Below, in pieces: positions 9,032-18,631 of a stretch of DNA of 64,000 nt; within the stretch, counting starts at the first letter, position 1, and each line of letters opens with the position of its first letter. This stretch comes from ZC4RG30 sp963812195 (GTDB lineage Bacteria; Pseudomonadota; Gammaproteobacteria; Steroidobacterales; Steroidobacteraceae). The translations under genes and the position numbers were made by a program. The notes under the pieces are model-generated. The model had not been told where the DNA came from. It ran no database searches and saw only the letters and a list, made by a program, of their open reading frames with translations. The stretch lies in NCBI GenBank assembly GCA_963812195.1, contig CAWEUI010000007.1, positions 62,001 to 126,000 of the forward strand. Reading direction: 5' to 3'.

Positions 9032-10382
9032 CTACAGGCCGCGCATCAGGTCTACCAGCCCGTTGACGATGCCGGCCTCGGCGCAGCCGGGCTTCAGGCG
9101 CGAGGACAGCACCGTGAACACATTGCGCCCGAAGGCGTCCTCGCTGGGAATGTAGCCGGTGGGCGCCGAGCCGTTGGTCAGCGTCACCATCAGCGTGTGC
9201 TTGAAGGGGGATTCGCGCTTGAGCCGCAGGGCGATGGCGTTGTAGACCTCCGCGTTCACGGCCCCGATGTAGACATCGCCGATGCGCAATGCGCCCAGCC
9301 CTGATCGGCACTTCACCCGCATCGACATAGGTGCCGGGGTAGCCGGCGCGGCCCGAATCGGTGCGCCGCCGCGCCGGGCAGTTGAACTCGGCCTGCATGC
9401 CCTGGATCGTGGCGTCGAGCGGCGACTTGTCCAGCGATTCGCGCATCACGTGCAGGATCTCCTCGCCCAGCATCTGGCCCATGGTGAGCGTCATCTGCTT
9501 CTGCTGCTCCATCAGCAGCTGCACGCGCGGATTGCTGCGATCCAGCCCCTGCCCGCCCGGCGGCATGGAATTGCTGATGTCCTGCCCGCGTTTGGCGTAG
9601 TCCTTGATGCGGATGTCGCGCAGCTCGTAGGTCTGGTTGAAGTAGATCGGGTTCTGGTCACCGGCCGCGCCGCTGGTCCACAGCGCCACGGCATTGCCGC
9701 CCAGCGATTGCTCCACATAGCGCGAGGTGGCGCCGGGAATGTCGCCGCTGATCAGGTCCAGTGTGCCGGTCAGCACGCCGTGCACCGCGTAGTTCGCGTA
9801 CACGGCGATGGGCTCGCCGGACAGCGTCTCGAAGCGCACCACCGCCACGGTCTTGTCGGAAGTGCCGTCGTAGTTCGGCCCTTCCCACCAGCGGTGGGTG
9901 GCCGGATCGACCCGAGTCGCGGTTCACGTTGATGTACGAGACGCCCGTGCCCCAGGCCACGCGGGCCGGCTGCAGGCGCGCCACCGCCTCGCGCAGGCTC
10001 TGCATGATCTTCGCCTCGACGTCGCCGCCGAGCCGAAACGGCACGCTGTGCGTGTGCGTGGCCGACAGCAGCAGTTGCGCGGCCGGAATATCCAGCTCCT
10101 GCGCCGCGCGCGCGCTGACCTTGGCATACAGGTCGGTCGGGATCGCGCCGGCATCCACCGACACCAGCGCGGCGCGCGTCTGGCCGTTGTCCACGACCAC
10201 GCGAGCGCACGTAGATGTCGTCCAGCACGCCGTTGAAATTCGCGGGCAGGTGATCTTTGGCGGGTGTGTAGTCGATGCGCGAGGCGCCGGCGCGCAATGG
10301 CGCGTCGTGCCGATGCCTGGGCGGCAAATGCCCCGGAGGCGGCACACAAGACCAGCGACGCGGCGATGACTTGCAGTTTCAT
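9032..10382 (-). pseudogene. Neutral/alkaline ceramidase-like secreted amidase, several frameshifts
   Basis: Fragments in three frames assemble into one secreted protein of about 450 residues of the neutral/alkaline ceramidase N-terminal domain family. They are a signal peptide starting MKLQVIAASLVLCAASG; SRIDYTPAKDHLPANFNG; VVVDNGQTRAALVSVD; LLLSATHTHSVPFRLGGD (the His-rich metal site); VYANYAVHGVLTG followed by ISGDIPGATSRYVE; and a C-terminus ending NGLVDLMRGL. At least four frame changes are needed, near 10300, 10200, 9910 and 9320. Many such proteins in bacteria have no proven ceramidase activity. Its ATG overlaps the TGA of the GDSL hydrolase gene (ATGA), so the two form an operon. Confidence 0.75.
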
Positions 10383-11654
10383 GGGCAGCCCCTCAGCTGG
10401 AACAGCTTCAGGTCGATGGCCCCGGCCATGGCCTTGTTGCCGGCATCGTTGGGATGGATGTGATCGCCCGAATCGTATGCCGCGCGCAGTTTGGTGGGCG
10501 CCGCGGGATCACGCGTCGCCGCGTCCAGGTCCACCACGGCGTCGAAGGCGCCGCTGTCGCGGATCCAGCGATTCACGTCCTGGCGCATCTGCTCGCCGGC
10601 CGCGGTGTAGGTCGGCGTGCCCTCGAAGGCGGTCAGGGTGCAGCCGATGATGGCCAGTCCGTGCAGGTGCGCGCGCTCGATGAGCAGCCGGTAGCCGGTG
10701 ATGATCTGCGCGGCCGTCACCTTCTCGCTGGCAGGCAGACCCGGGATCGCGCTGAAGCCGATGTCATTGATGCCCTCCAGCAGCACGATCCACTTCGCGC
10801 CCGGACGCGACAGCACGTCGCGATCGAAGCGCGCCAGCGCGCTGGAGCCGGCGCCCTCCTTCAGTACCCGATTGCCGGAAATGCCCATGTTGATGACCGC
10901 GCGCGGCGCCATGCGCCGCTGCGCCGTCAGGCGTCGCGCCAGCACCGAGGGCCACGCCATGTCCGAATCCATGGTGACGCCGAAGCCGTCGGTGATCGAA
11001 TCGCCGAAGGCGATGACCGTGGCCGCGTTGTCCGCGGCGAGCACGTCCAGGCCGGCCAGCCACAGGTAGGAATGAAACTGCGTCGCGCCATCCAGCTTGT
11101 CGGCGGCCGCCTGATTGCCGGGCAGCCAGCCAGGCGGTGCGCATGCCGATGGGATGCGCGGTGGTCGGGCCGCTGTCATCGGCGACATACAGCGAAACGG
11201 CCAGATCGGTCTGCGCCGGCACGTCGTATTCGATCGGATCGCTGTAGATCTGCGCGCCCGGGGCCAGCACCACCCACGCGTTGCCGCCGAAGCTCAGCGC
11301 CCGGCTGCTGCCCGGCTGGATCGCCCCGGACGAGCCGGCGTACTTCGCGATCTGCACCGCGTCGATGCGCACCGGCGCATAGCCGAACGAGTTGGACAGG
11401 GCCACGCGCACGGCACGGCCGGCAAGGGTGGTGCGGACCAGCATGCGCACGGTCTGCGCGGCGACCTTGGGCGGCGGCGTCTCGCGCGCGGGAATGGCGC
11501 GCGCCGGCACCACCAGCTGCTGCGCGGTTCCCCAGGCCGCCACCCAGTTGCCGCGACAGGCCTTGCCGCAGCCATCCTGCGCGGCAACCGATGCGCTCGC
11601 GATGAACAACAACGCCGCGAACAGGAATGCCTTGCGGACTGACTGCTTGCGCAT
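10379..11654 (-). CDS. Secreted SGNH/GDSL hydrolase, one frameshift
   Basis: A secreted esterase or lipase-type enzyme of about 424 residues. ATG 11654 follows AAGGGGGT and begins a signal peptide ending near SASVAAQ. An N-terminal beta-rich domain includes NWVAAWGTAQQ and SNSFGYAPVRID; the GDSL domain follows with GDSITDGFG (nucleophile Ser), NMGISGNRVL, LEGINDIG and DSGDHIHPND (catalytic Asp/His). The frame changes once near 11130, between PIGMRTAWL and PGNQAAADKL. This architecture is common in secreted bacterial carbohydrate esterases; the substrate is not known. It leads the operon with the ceramidase-like gene and is divergent from the alpha/beta hydrolase operon, with a LacI-type operator between. 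Confidence 0.8.
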
Positions 11655-11749
11655 CCGGCTACCCCCTTGCGCGACCGCCGCGCGCCAACTCCCGGCGCGC
11701 GGGACGACACCATTGATTTGTGCGCAGCATACCGCTGGCGCTGCCGTAT

Positions 11750-11761
11750 GCAAACGATTGC
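11750..11761. promoter_or_regulatory. LacI-type operator between the two hydrolase operons
   Basis: GCAAACGATTGC, an 11-of-12 match to the perfect palindrome GCAAACGTTTGC found at 17671-17682 between the sugar transporter and fructokinase genes. The central CG with A/T-rich flanks is typical of LacI/GalR-family operators. It lies in the 183-bp divergent region between the GDSL (start 11654) and alpha/beta hydrolase (start 11838) genes. The nearby lacI-type gene (13805-14908) is the obvious binder; this is inferred. Confidence 0.65.
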
Positions 11762-11837
11762 GGCCCCGTGCTAGAGTCGGCCGCACAAGGAGCGGGCCGC
11801 CGTTGGCATGCAGGTCCGCTTGGATAAAGGGGGACGA

Positions 11838-12827
11838 ATGCTTTCCTACGCAAGAGTGCTGGGCTGCGCGTTGCTGTTGTCCGTTACGGTTGCCGGCCAT
11901 GCGGCCGGCCCGCCCGGACCAGGCGGGCCGCCGCCGGGGCGCGGCCCCATGGGTCTCGGCGCCGGACCGATCCGCGACGACGTGCCGCGCATCAAGCTCT
12001 ATGCGCACACGCCGGGCGTGGTGCAGGGACGGGAAACCGAGCTCGACCCCACCGAACCGACGCTCGACATCTATCTGCCGTATGCCGACCAGGCCACCGG
12101 CGCCGGTGTGCTCATCCTGCCCGGCGGTGGCTACCAGATCCTCACCGTGCCGGGCGAAGGTCCGGCGCCGGCACGCTTCTTCCGCTCGCACAACGTCGCG
12201 GCCTTCGTGCTGCGCTATCGCCACGCGCCGCGCTATCACTACCCCACCACGCTGGAGGATGCGCAGCGCGCGCTGCGGCTGATCAAGGCACACGCGAAGG
12301 AATACCGCGTCGATCCGGACCGGGTCGGCGTGCTCGGCGCCTCCGCCGGCGGCCACCTGGCGGCGCTGCTGTCCACGCTGTACGACAACAAGCTGCTGCC
12401 GGCCGCGCCCTACGTGCCCGATGCCATCGACACGGAGAACGCCCGGCCGGCATTCACGCTGCTGGAGTATCCGGTGATCGACCTCACCGACGATGCCGTG
12501 ACCCATCGCGGCTCGCGCACCAACCTGACGCAGGACAACCCCGCGCTGTATGCGCCGCTGTCGCCGCAATTGCATGTCACCGGCGCCACGCCGCCGGCAT
12601 TCCTGGTCCAGGGCACCAACGATCAACTGGTGCCGGTCATGAATTCACTGCTGTACTACGAAGCCTGCATCAAGGCCGGCGTCCCGGCGGAGATGCACAT
12701 TCTGGACAACGGACCGCACGGCTTCGGCATGGGCGACAGCGTCGATGACGCCACCGTGCGCGAATGGCCCATGCAGGCGCTGCGCTTCATGGCGCGCCAT
12801 CAGTTCATTCCACCTCTGTCCCCGTAG
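11838..12827 (+). CDS. Secreted alpha/beta hydrolase (acetyl-xylan-esterase/BD-FAE-like)
   Basis: A 329-residue secreted esterase. After a signal peptide (to about residue 23) there is a Gly/Pro-rich linker of about 20 residues, then an alpha/beta hydrolase fold: oxyanion-hole motif LILPGGGYQ, nucleophile elbow GVLGASAGGHLAA (Ser of G-A-S-A-G), an acidic-residue region around FLVQGTNDQLVP, and the catalytic His in NGPHGFGMG. This pattern is typical of enzymes that remove acyl groups from carbohydrates. ATG 11838 is preferred over 11808 because GGGGGA lies directly upstream and the signal peptide then starts normally. The second esterase gene follows by 33 bp, so they are probably co-transcribed under the operator at 11750. 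Confidence 0.88.
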   Translation: MLSYARVLGCALLLSVTVAGHAAGPPGPGGPPPGRGPMGLGAGPIRDDVPRIKLYAHTPGVVQGRETELDPTEPTLDIYLPYADQATGAGVLILPGGGYQILTVPGEGPAPARFFRSHNVAAFVLRYRHAPRYHYPTTLEDAQRALRLIKAHAKEYRVDPDRVGVLGASAGGHLAALLSTLYDNKLLPAAPYVPDAIDTENARPAFTLLEYPVIDLTDDAVTHRGSRTNLTQDNPALYAPLSPQLHVTGATPPAFLVQGTNDQLVPVMNSLLYYEACIKAGVPAEMHILDNGPHGFGMGDSVDDATVREWPMQALRFMARHQFIPPLSP

Positions 12828-12860
12828 CGACCGCCCCGAACGGACTCCAGGAGACCCGCC

Positions 12861-13775
12861 ATGAAACAGCTTGCAAGATTCTGCGCCGCGCTGGCACTGC
12901 TGGCCGCGCTGTATCTGCCGTGCGGGGTGGCGCTGGCCCAGGCTGGCCCGCCCCCGCAGGTGTATCCGCCAGGCATACGCGGCGGCTCCGAGGTGGTGCC
13001 CGAAAAGGGCGTCGAGATTCGCCACTACCTGTTCAAGGAAACGGGCGAAGAGCTGCCCTACTCCGTGTTCGTGTCCTCGAAGATCCGCAAGGGCCGGAAG
13101 GCGCCGCTGATCATCGCGCTGCGCGGCTATACCGGCACCACGCTCACCTTCGTGCGCGGCACCGCGGTGGATCTGGCCGAGACCGGCGGCTACATCCTGG
13201 TCGGCGCGATCGGCTACAACAACCGCGCCTGGTTCGGCGTGCAGCCACCTGCCCGTCCGGTCGGTCCGCCGCCGGCCGCACCCGGCGGCCCGGCGGCTGC
13301 GGCCACGCCGCGCCCGCAGCCGCCGCTGGTGGGCGGCTCGAAGCAGACCGATCCGCAGAAGCAAACCGCGTACAGCGAACAGGACGTGATGAACGTGCTC
13401 GCGCTGGTGCGCAAGGAATACAACATCGATGATCGGCGCATCTACCTGATGGGCCACTCACAGGGCGGCGGCGGCGCCTTGCACATCGCCGAGAAGTATC
13501 CGGACATCTGGGCCGGCGTCGCGCTGCTCGCGCCCGCGCTGTTCAACGTGCAGCCGACCAGCGCATCCCCCATCACGAAGATTCCGCTGCTGCTGGCGGT
13601 GGGCGACCAGGACTCGCTGATGGGCCCGGTGAAGAACTACAGCGCGCAGCTCGACGCATTGCACGTAGCGCACGAGCTGGTGATCAAGCCCGGCCTGAAC
13701 CACGGCACGATCATCATGGGCGCCATGCCCGAGGTGTTCGCGTTCTTCCCGAAGCACGTGAAGGCGGCGCGCTAG
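12861..13775 (+). CDS. Secreted alpha/beta hydrolase (PHB depolymerase/feruloyl-esterase-like)
   Basis: A 304-residue secreted esterase. The signal peptide ends near ALAQA; the mature protein has an extended beta region (SVFVSSKIRKGRKAP), a conserved ALRGYTGTT strand-loop, a Pro/Ala-rich insert around residues 128-155, the nucleophile elbow YLMGHSQGGGGALH (Ser in G-H-S-Q-G), LLAVGDQDSLMGP for the acid, and LNHGTIIMG with the catalytic His. The family includes depolymerases and feruloyl or acetyl esterases; substrate unknown. AGGAG sits 7 bp before ATG. It is convergent with the LacI regulator gene. Confidence 0.85.
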   Translation: MKQLARFCAALALLAALYLPCGVALAQAGPPPQVYPPGIRGGSEVVPEKGVEIRHYLFKETGEELPYSVFVSSKIRKGRKAPLIIALRGYTGTTLTFVRGTAVDLAETGGYILVGAIGYNNRAWFGVQPPARPVGPPPAAPGGPAAAATPRPQPPLVGGSKQTDPQKQTAYSEQDVMNVLALVRKEYNIDDRRIYLMGHSQGGGGALHIAEKYPDIWAGVALLAPALFNVQPTSASPITKIPLLLAVGDQDSLMGPVKNYSAQLDALHVAHELVIKPGLNHGTIIMGAMPEVFAFFPKHVKAAR

Positions 13776-13804
13776 CACCACCCGCCCCGGCGCGACGGGC
13801 CGCT

Positions 13805-14908
13805 TCAGCCAACCTTGTCGCGCTTGCCGCTGCGCGCCTCGCCGCGGCGCCTGCCACGGATCGACGGCAGCGCGCGATACTGCTGGCGCATGCTCGAGGC
13901 GCGCACCACCAGCACGGCGGGCATCACCACCGATTCGGCTGCCTCGCCGCGCAGCAAGTGCAGCAGGTTCCCGACCAGCACGCGCGCGCCCCGCTGATAG
14001 TCCTGGTGCACCGTGGTGAGCGGCGGCGTGGTGATGGACGCGAAGGGAATATCATCGAAGCCCACGATGGCGACGTCGGCCGGCACCTTGCGCTCGCGCT
14101 CGGCCAGCGCGCGCATGGCATTGATGGCGAACACGTCCGAACACGCGACGACGCCGTCAAACTCGACGCCGGTGTCGAGCAGCGCGGCCACCGCCTGATA
14201 CGCCGCGTCGCTGCCGAAGCGCACCGCAATCTCCAGCGCCGCGTCGCGCCTGATGCCGGCTTCGCGCAGCGCACGCTGGTAGCCGTCGCGTCGCGCGGCC
14301 ACTTCCGGGGCCGCCGGGTCACCGAGGAACACGATGCGCCGGCATCCCTGCTGCTGCAGGTGCGTGGTGGCGGCATGGCCACCGGCCTCGTTGTCCGACC
14401 CGACGGTCGGATAGCGCTGGCCCGCCAGCCGCGCGCCCCAGGCCACCAGCGGATAGCCGGCGTCGGCCAGGCGATTCAGCGAATCGTGGTGCAGGCTCTG
14501 GCCGACGACAATGATGCCGTCAGCGCGCCGGCCACGCGCGATCGCCTCGATCCACCCGGCCGGATCGGCCATCACCTTGTGCAGCAGCATGCTGTAACCG
14601 CTGGCCGCCAGCTCCTCGGCCAGCGCGCCGAGGATCTCCAGGAAGAACGGATCGGACAGACTCTGGTTGGCCGCATGCGCCAGCGGAATGACCACGCCGA
14701 CGGTGCGCGTCAGGCCGGTGCGCAGGCTGCTGCCCGCCGCATCGACCTGGTAGCCGAGCTTGCGCGCGGTGCGCTGCACCTGCTCGCGCGTGCGCTCGGA
14801 GATCAACGGACTGCCGGCCAGCGCACGCGATACCGTGGACAGCGACACCCCGGCGTGCCGGGCCACCTCGGCCATGCGATTGGCGGACTTGTGCTTGCGC
14901 CGGCTCAC
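13805..14908 (-). CDS. LacI-family transcriptional regulator of the sucrose/esterase locus
   Basis: A 367-residue LacI/GalR repressor. The N-terminal helix-turn-helix and hinge helix are plain: MAEVARHAGVSLSTVSRALA and ISERTREQVQRTARKLGYQ. A periplasmic-binding-protein-like sensor domain follows (VGVVIPLAHA, DGIIVVGQ, ACSDVFAINAMRAL, IVGFDDIPFASITTPPLTT). The GTG start overlaps the TGA of sucrose phosphorylase (GTGA), so the gene is third in the transporter-phosphorylase-regulator operon and should regulate its own operon. The likely effector is sucrose, fructose or a phosphorylated product. The predicted sites are the palindromes at 17671-17682 and 11750-11761. Confidence 0.93.
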   Translation of the reverse strand: MSRRKHKSANRMAEVARHAGVSLSTVSRALAGSPLISERTREQVQRTARKLGYQVDAAGSSLRTGLTRTVGVVIPLAHAANQSLSDPFFLEILGALAEELAASGYSMLLHKVMADPAGWIEAIARGRRADGIIVVGQSLHHDSLNRLADAGYPLVAWGARLAGQRYPTVGSDNEAGGHAATTHLQQQGCRRIVFLGDPAAPEVAARRDGYQRALREAGIRRDAALEIAVRFGSDAAYQAVAALLDTGVEFDGVVACSDVFAINAMRALAERERKVPADVAIVGFDDIPFASITTPPLTTVHQDYQRGARVLVGNLLHLLRGEAAESVVMPAVLVVRASSMRQQYRALPSIRGRRRGEARSGKRDKVG

Positions 14909-16400
14909 GAGGATGTCACCGCCCCGGCGACATCCAACAGGCTGAATTGCACTTCACGTTCTCCGGTGAACGACAGATGGTGCTGGCCGGATCCGAGATC
15001 CACGCGCAGCGTGGCAGCCGCGTCACCGGCCGACCAGCGCAATTCCAGCACTTCCCCGGCGGTGTCCGCAATCTGGAAGGTGCCGCCGAAGGCCGGATGC
15101 GTATTGCGCAGCCGGATCAGTTCGCACAGGTCCCGCACCACCGGCCGCTGCATGGCCTCGTCGATCTCGCCGCGCGTGTAGTAACGGCGGTTGATGTCGC
15201 GCCCGACGTGCGTGCGGCCCAGCAGCTCCATGTCGTTGCGACCGGCCAGCAGGCCCACGTAGTACACCTGCGGGATGCCCGGCAGGAAGAACTGGATCGC
15301 GCGCGCCAGCAGGTAGCGACGCGCGTCGCGCGCCATCGCGTCGTAGAACGTGCAATTGACCTGGTACAGGTCAAGGTTGGAGGCGGCGGCGCCGGTGGCG
15401 CGCAGGCTCTGGCCATGGCTGTTGCGGTGGATGGTCTCCACCAGCGCGTCAATCTCCGGTTCGGGCAGCAGCCCGGGCCGTGCTGCCGGATCGGCCGCAT
15501 CCGCGCCCGCGTCGATCATCCCGATGCCATCATGCGTATCGAGCACGGTCAGTGCGTTGCGCGGGCGGATCGCGATCCACTGCTTCAGGTGCCGCGCGGT
15601 GCCGGTGAAGAACGCGTGCAACACCAGCGGCGGCAACGCGAAGTCGTACACGCGATCCACCTGCTGCGCGATGCGGATCTGCTGCGCGTAGTGGGCGTGG
15701 ATCTCCACCAGCACCTCCAGCCCCAGTCGCGCCGGCGCGAGCGGAAAAATCGCGGATGAATCCGAACGTCTCCGGCATCATGAAGCAGCTCTGGCCCGGC
15801 GCGCTTGATGGCATAGCCCACCGCATCGAGCCGGATCGAGCGCACGCCGCTGCGCGCAAGCTGCGCGAGCACCGAGTCCAGGTAGCGCGCGCCGGCCGGG
15901 TGCTGCACGTCGATGTCGATCTGCTCGGCAGTGAAGGTGGTCCACAGGATGCGCCGCGAGCCGTCGGCCAGCGTCATCGCCGTGAACGGCAGACCCGGCC
16001 GCGGCCGGTAGATGGCCAGCAGGTCCTGCTCGGATGCGCCGTGCGGGAACACGCTGTCGAGCGTCAGGAACAGGCCGTCGTACGGGCTGTGCCGGCCGCG
16101 CGCCGAGTAGTCCAGGAACTGCGGCGAACGGCACGACATGTGGTTCACGATGACGTCGGCCATCACTTCCACGTCGCCGGCCAGCGCCCGCACGTCCTGC
16201 CAGGAGCCCAGGCGCGCATCCACCTGCGTATGGTCGATCGGATCGAAGCCGGCGTCGGCGCCATCGATGGGATGAAAGAACGGCAGCACGTGCACACCGC
16301 CGAACAGTCCCGCGAACGGGCCCGCCAGCAGCTCGCGCAGACCGGGCAAGGTGCCGCCGAGTCGATCGGCGTAGCAGATGAGCTGGACGGCGTTCCTCAC
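14905..16400 (-). pseudogene. Sucrose phosphorylase (GH13 subfamily 18), two frameshifts
   Basis: An intracellular enzyme that cleaves sucrose with phosphate to alpha-glucose 1-phosphate and fructose. The sequence follows characterised sucrose phosphorylases nearly end to end: VQLICYADRLGG, GGVHVLPFFHPIDGADAGF, DVIVNHMS, IYRPRPGLPFT, SIRLDAVGYAIKRAG (nucleophile Asp), SCFMMPETFGFIRDF, LVEIHAHYAQQI (acid/base Glu), VLDTHDGIGMIDAG, TGAAASNLDLYQVN and GRDINRRYYT. The frame changes twice, near 15800 and 15730; both parts are otherwise intact. The GTG start at 16400 overlaps the transporter stop (GTGA), and the gene stop overlaps lacI. Related phosphorylases act on sucrose 6-phosphate or glucosylglycerate, so specificity is inferred; the fructokinase neighbour supports sucrose. 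Confidence 0.88.
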
Positions 16401-17618
16401 GCGGCGCCGTCCGACAGTCCCAGGCGGTGCCGGGCCGGGTTCGCCACCCAGTTACCCGCCAGTCCCACCAGCATCAGCAACGCGTACACCGTGGCGAGCA
16501 CGAACCCGGCGCTTGCACTGCCCCAGGCATCGCTGACGCGCGCCCATGGCCAGCGGCCCGCCGGCGGCCGCGACCGCCGTGAAGAACAGGATCACGCCGG
16601 CAATGGCGCCGTGCCGGTCCTTCGGGAAGCAGCTGATGGCCTTGGAGTTCAGGGTCGGATACACGATGGACATGAACAACCCGGAAAGCGGCAGCAGCCA
16701 CGCCGCGGCGGCGACACCACCCACCAGCGCGCCGGCGAAACAGGCGAAGATCGCCAGTGCCATGATCAGCAGCGCCGCGGTCCACGACACGCGGCCCAGC
16801 AGCCAGGCGCCGACGAAGCGGCCCAGCGCGCGCAGCACGAAGAACAATGTCAGCGCCGCGGCCGCCAGCCATGCGAAGGAGCCGTGGTAGTCCTGCAGCA
16901 GCGTGGGCATCCACACATAGATCGCACATTCGGTGGCCACGTACAGCATCACCAGCAACGCGAAACCCAGCGCCAGTGGATCCTTCAGCATGCCCAGCAT
17001 CTGCCGCAGGTCCGCGCGCTGCACCGGCACCTGGCGCTGCGGGTATCGTGCCGATGCCGCCATCACCACCAGCAAGCCGCAGATCAGCGCCGCGATGGCA
17101 TACAGCCACTTCCACGACATCTCGGCCTTGAGCAGCACGCCGACGATGGCCGGCCCGACGATGGCGCCCACCGCGAAGAAGCCTTCGACCGTGTTCATGA
17201 AGCGGGTGTGCGAGGTGGTCGACGGGCTGATGTCGCCGATCAGCGCGAGCGCGCCGGTCTTGAACACGCTGATGCCCAGTCCCGACACCGCGAGCAACGC
17301 CACCAGCAAGGCATACTGCCCGCTGGCCGCCACCAGCAACGAAGCCAGGCCGTACAGGGAAAGCCCGAGGATCACCGTCAGCTTGCGGCCGATGCGGTCG
17401 GCCAGAAAGCCCAGCAGCAGCGCGCCCACCGCGATGCCGCCCATGTTCGCGTACTGGAACGCACCCGCGGCGGTCATCGACAGGCCGTGCTCGGCAATCA
17501 GTTGCGGAATGACGCTGCCGACCGCGTCGGTGGTCATCGCAAAGGTGAAGAACATCAGGCATGTCAGCAACCGGACGAGCTGGACGTTGCCGGAGCTGCC
17601 GGCTGCGCGGTCATTCAT
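16397..17618 (-). CDS. MFS sugar transporter (probable sucrose uptake), one frameshift near the C-terminus
   Basis: A 12-helix major facilitator superfamily permease of about 407 residues, first gene of the transporter-phosphorylase-regulator operon. It has LMFFTFAMTTDAVGSVIPQL as helix 1, the loop signature GFLADRIGRKLTVI, and alternating hydrophobic helices. The main frame runs to about 16540 (GGPLAMG); a one-base shift then restores the last helix (FVLATVYALLMLVGLAG) and a C-terminus ending at TGA 16399-16397, which overlaps the phosphorylase GTG. ATG 17618 follows GGGGGAGA. Genome context implies uptake of sucrose or a related glucoside into the cytoplasm. Confidence 0.85.
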
Positions 17619-17670
17619 CTGCCGTCTCCCCCCTGCGGCATGCCTGCGCCGCGTGCGTGCGGCGACTGTA

Positions 17671-17682
17671 GCAAACGTTTGC
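17671..17682. promoter_or_regulatory. LacI-type operator between transporter and fructokinase genes
   Basis: A perfect 12-bp palindrome, GCAAACGTTTGC, in the 74-bp divergent region between the MFS gene (start 17618) and the fructokinase gene (start 17693 or 17705). On the minus strand it directly abuts a TGCTACAGT sequence resembling an extended -10 element, so a bound repressor would block transcription of the MFS operon. It is also within 25 bp of the fructokinase start. Confidence 0.75.
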
Positions 17683-17704
17683 ATAGCCGACTATGCTGCG
17701 CGCA

Positions 17705-18619
17705 ATGAAGCAGCCGCCCGTACTGCTGGGGGCCATCGAAGGCGGCGGAACCAAGTTTCTGTGCGCCGTGGGCTATCCCGGCAGGGATTTGCTCGACAGC
17801 ACCAGCGTGCCGACCGGAACGGCCGCGGCCACGCTCGCCGCCTGCGTGCATTTCTTCGAGCAGGCGCAGCGCCGGCATGGCCGCATCGCGGCGTTGGGTA
17901 TGGCCTGCTTCGGACCACTGCAACTGCAGCGCGATGCCGCGAACTACGGCTGCCTGCTGGACACCCCGAAGGCGGGTTGGTCGGGCGTGGACGTGATCGC
18001 GCCATTGCGCGCGGCGCTGGACATTCCCGTCGCGCTGGATACCGACGTGGGCGCCGCGGCGCTGGCCGAGTGGAAGCTCGGCGCCGGCCGTGGCGCGGGC
18101 AGCCTCGTATATGTAACCGCGGGCACCGGCATCGGCGGCGCGCTCGTGCCGCAGCCACGCGGCGCGCGGCTCATGCATGCCGAGATGGGACACATACCGC
18201 TGCGCGTGGATCCACGCGATGCGCACTTCGCCGGCATCTGCCCCTTCCACGACAACTGCGCCGAAGGCCTGGCCAGCGGCCCGGCCATCCGCGCGCGATG
18301 GGGCCGGGAGCTGGAATCACTGCCCGTCGGGCATGACGGACCGGACTTGATCGCCGGCTATCTGGGCCAGCTCGTGAGCGCGATCACATTGCTGCTGTCC
18401 CCGCAGCGCCTCGTGCTGGGTGGCGGCGTGATGAGCGATCCATCGATGCTGGCGCGCGTGCGCACCGCGGCGCACGAATACCTGCATGGTTATCTGCCCC
18501 CGTTGCGGCAGCGTGCGAGCTTCGACAGCTTTCTGTGCGCGCCGCGGCTGGCCACCCGCAGCGGCCTGACCGGCGCGCTGCTGCTGGCGCGCGCGGCCGT
18601 CCGGGCACGCGCGCGCTAG
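17705..18619 (+). CDS. ROK-family fructokinase
   Basis: A 304-residue cytoplasmic sugar kinase, expected to phosphorylate fructose released by sucrose phosphorylase. It has the N-terminal phosphate-binding loop GAIEGGGTKFLCAV, the central ROK motif VYVTAGTGIGGALV, the catalytic Asp in LDTDVGAAAL, and the zinc-binding run HAEMGHIPLR ... CPFHDNCAEGLASGPA, which is typical of ROK fructokinases. An in-frame ATG four codons upstream (17693) is an equally possible start; neither has a clear ribosome-binding site. The gene is divergent from the sucrose operon and shares the operator at 17671-17682. Confidence 0.88.
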   Translation: MKQPPVLLGAIEGGGTKFLCAVGYPGRDLLDSTSVPTGTAAATLAACVHFFEQAQRRHGRIAALGMACFGPLQLQRDAANYGCLLDTPKAGWSGVDVIAPLRAALDIPVALDTDVGAAALAEWKLGAGRGAGSLVYVTAGTGIGGALVPQPRGARLMHAEMGHIPLRVDPRDAHFAGICPFHDNCAEGLASGPAIRARWGRELESLPVGHDGPDLIAGYLGQLVSAITLLLSPQRLVLGGGVMSDPSMLARVRTAAHEYLHGYLPPLRQRASFDSFLCAPRLATRSGLTGALLLARAAVRARAR

Positions 18620-18631
18620 ACACGCCTGGCG

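Noticed and set aside
15756..17708. 650-codon plus-strand frame across sucrose phosphorylase and the transporter
   Set aside because: Antisense to two well-supported genes; Gln/Arg/His-rich translation without any recognisable domain.
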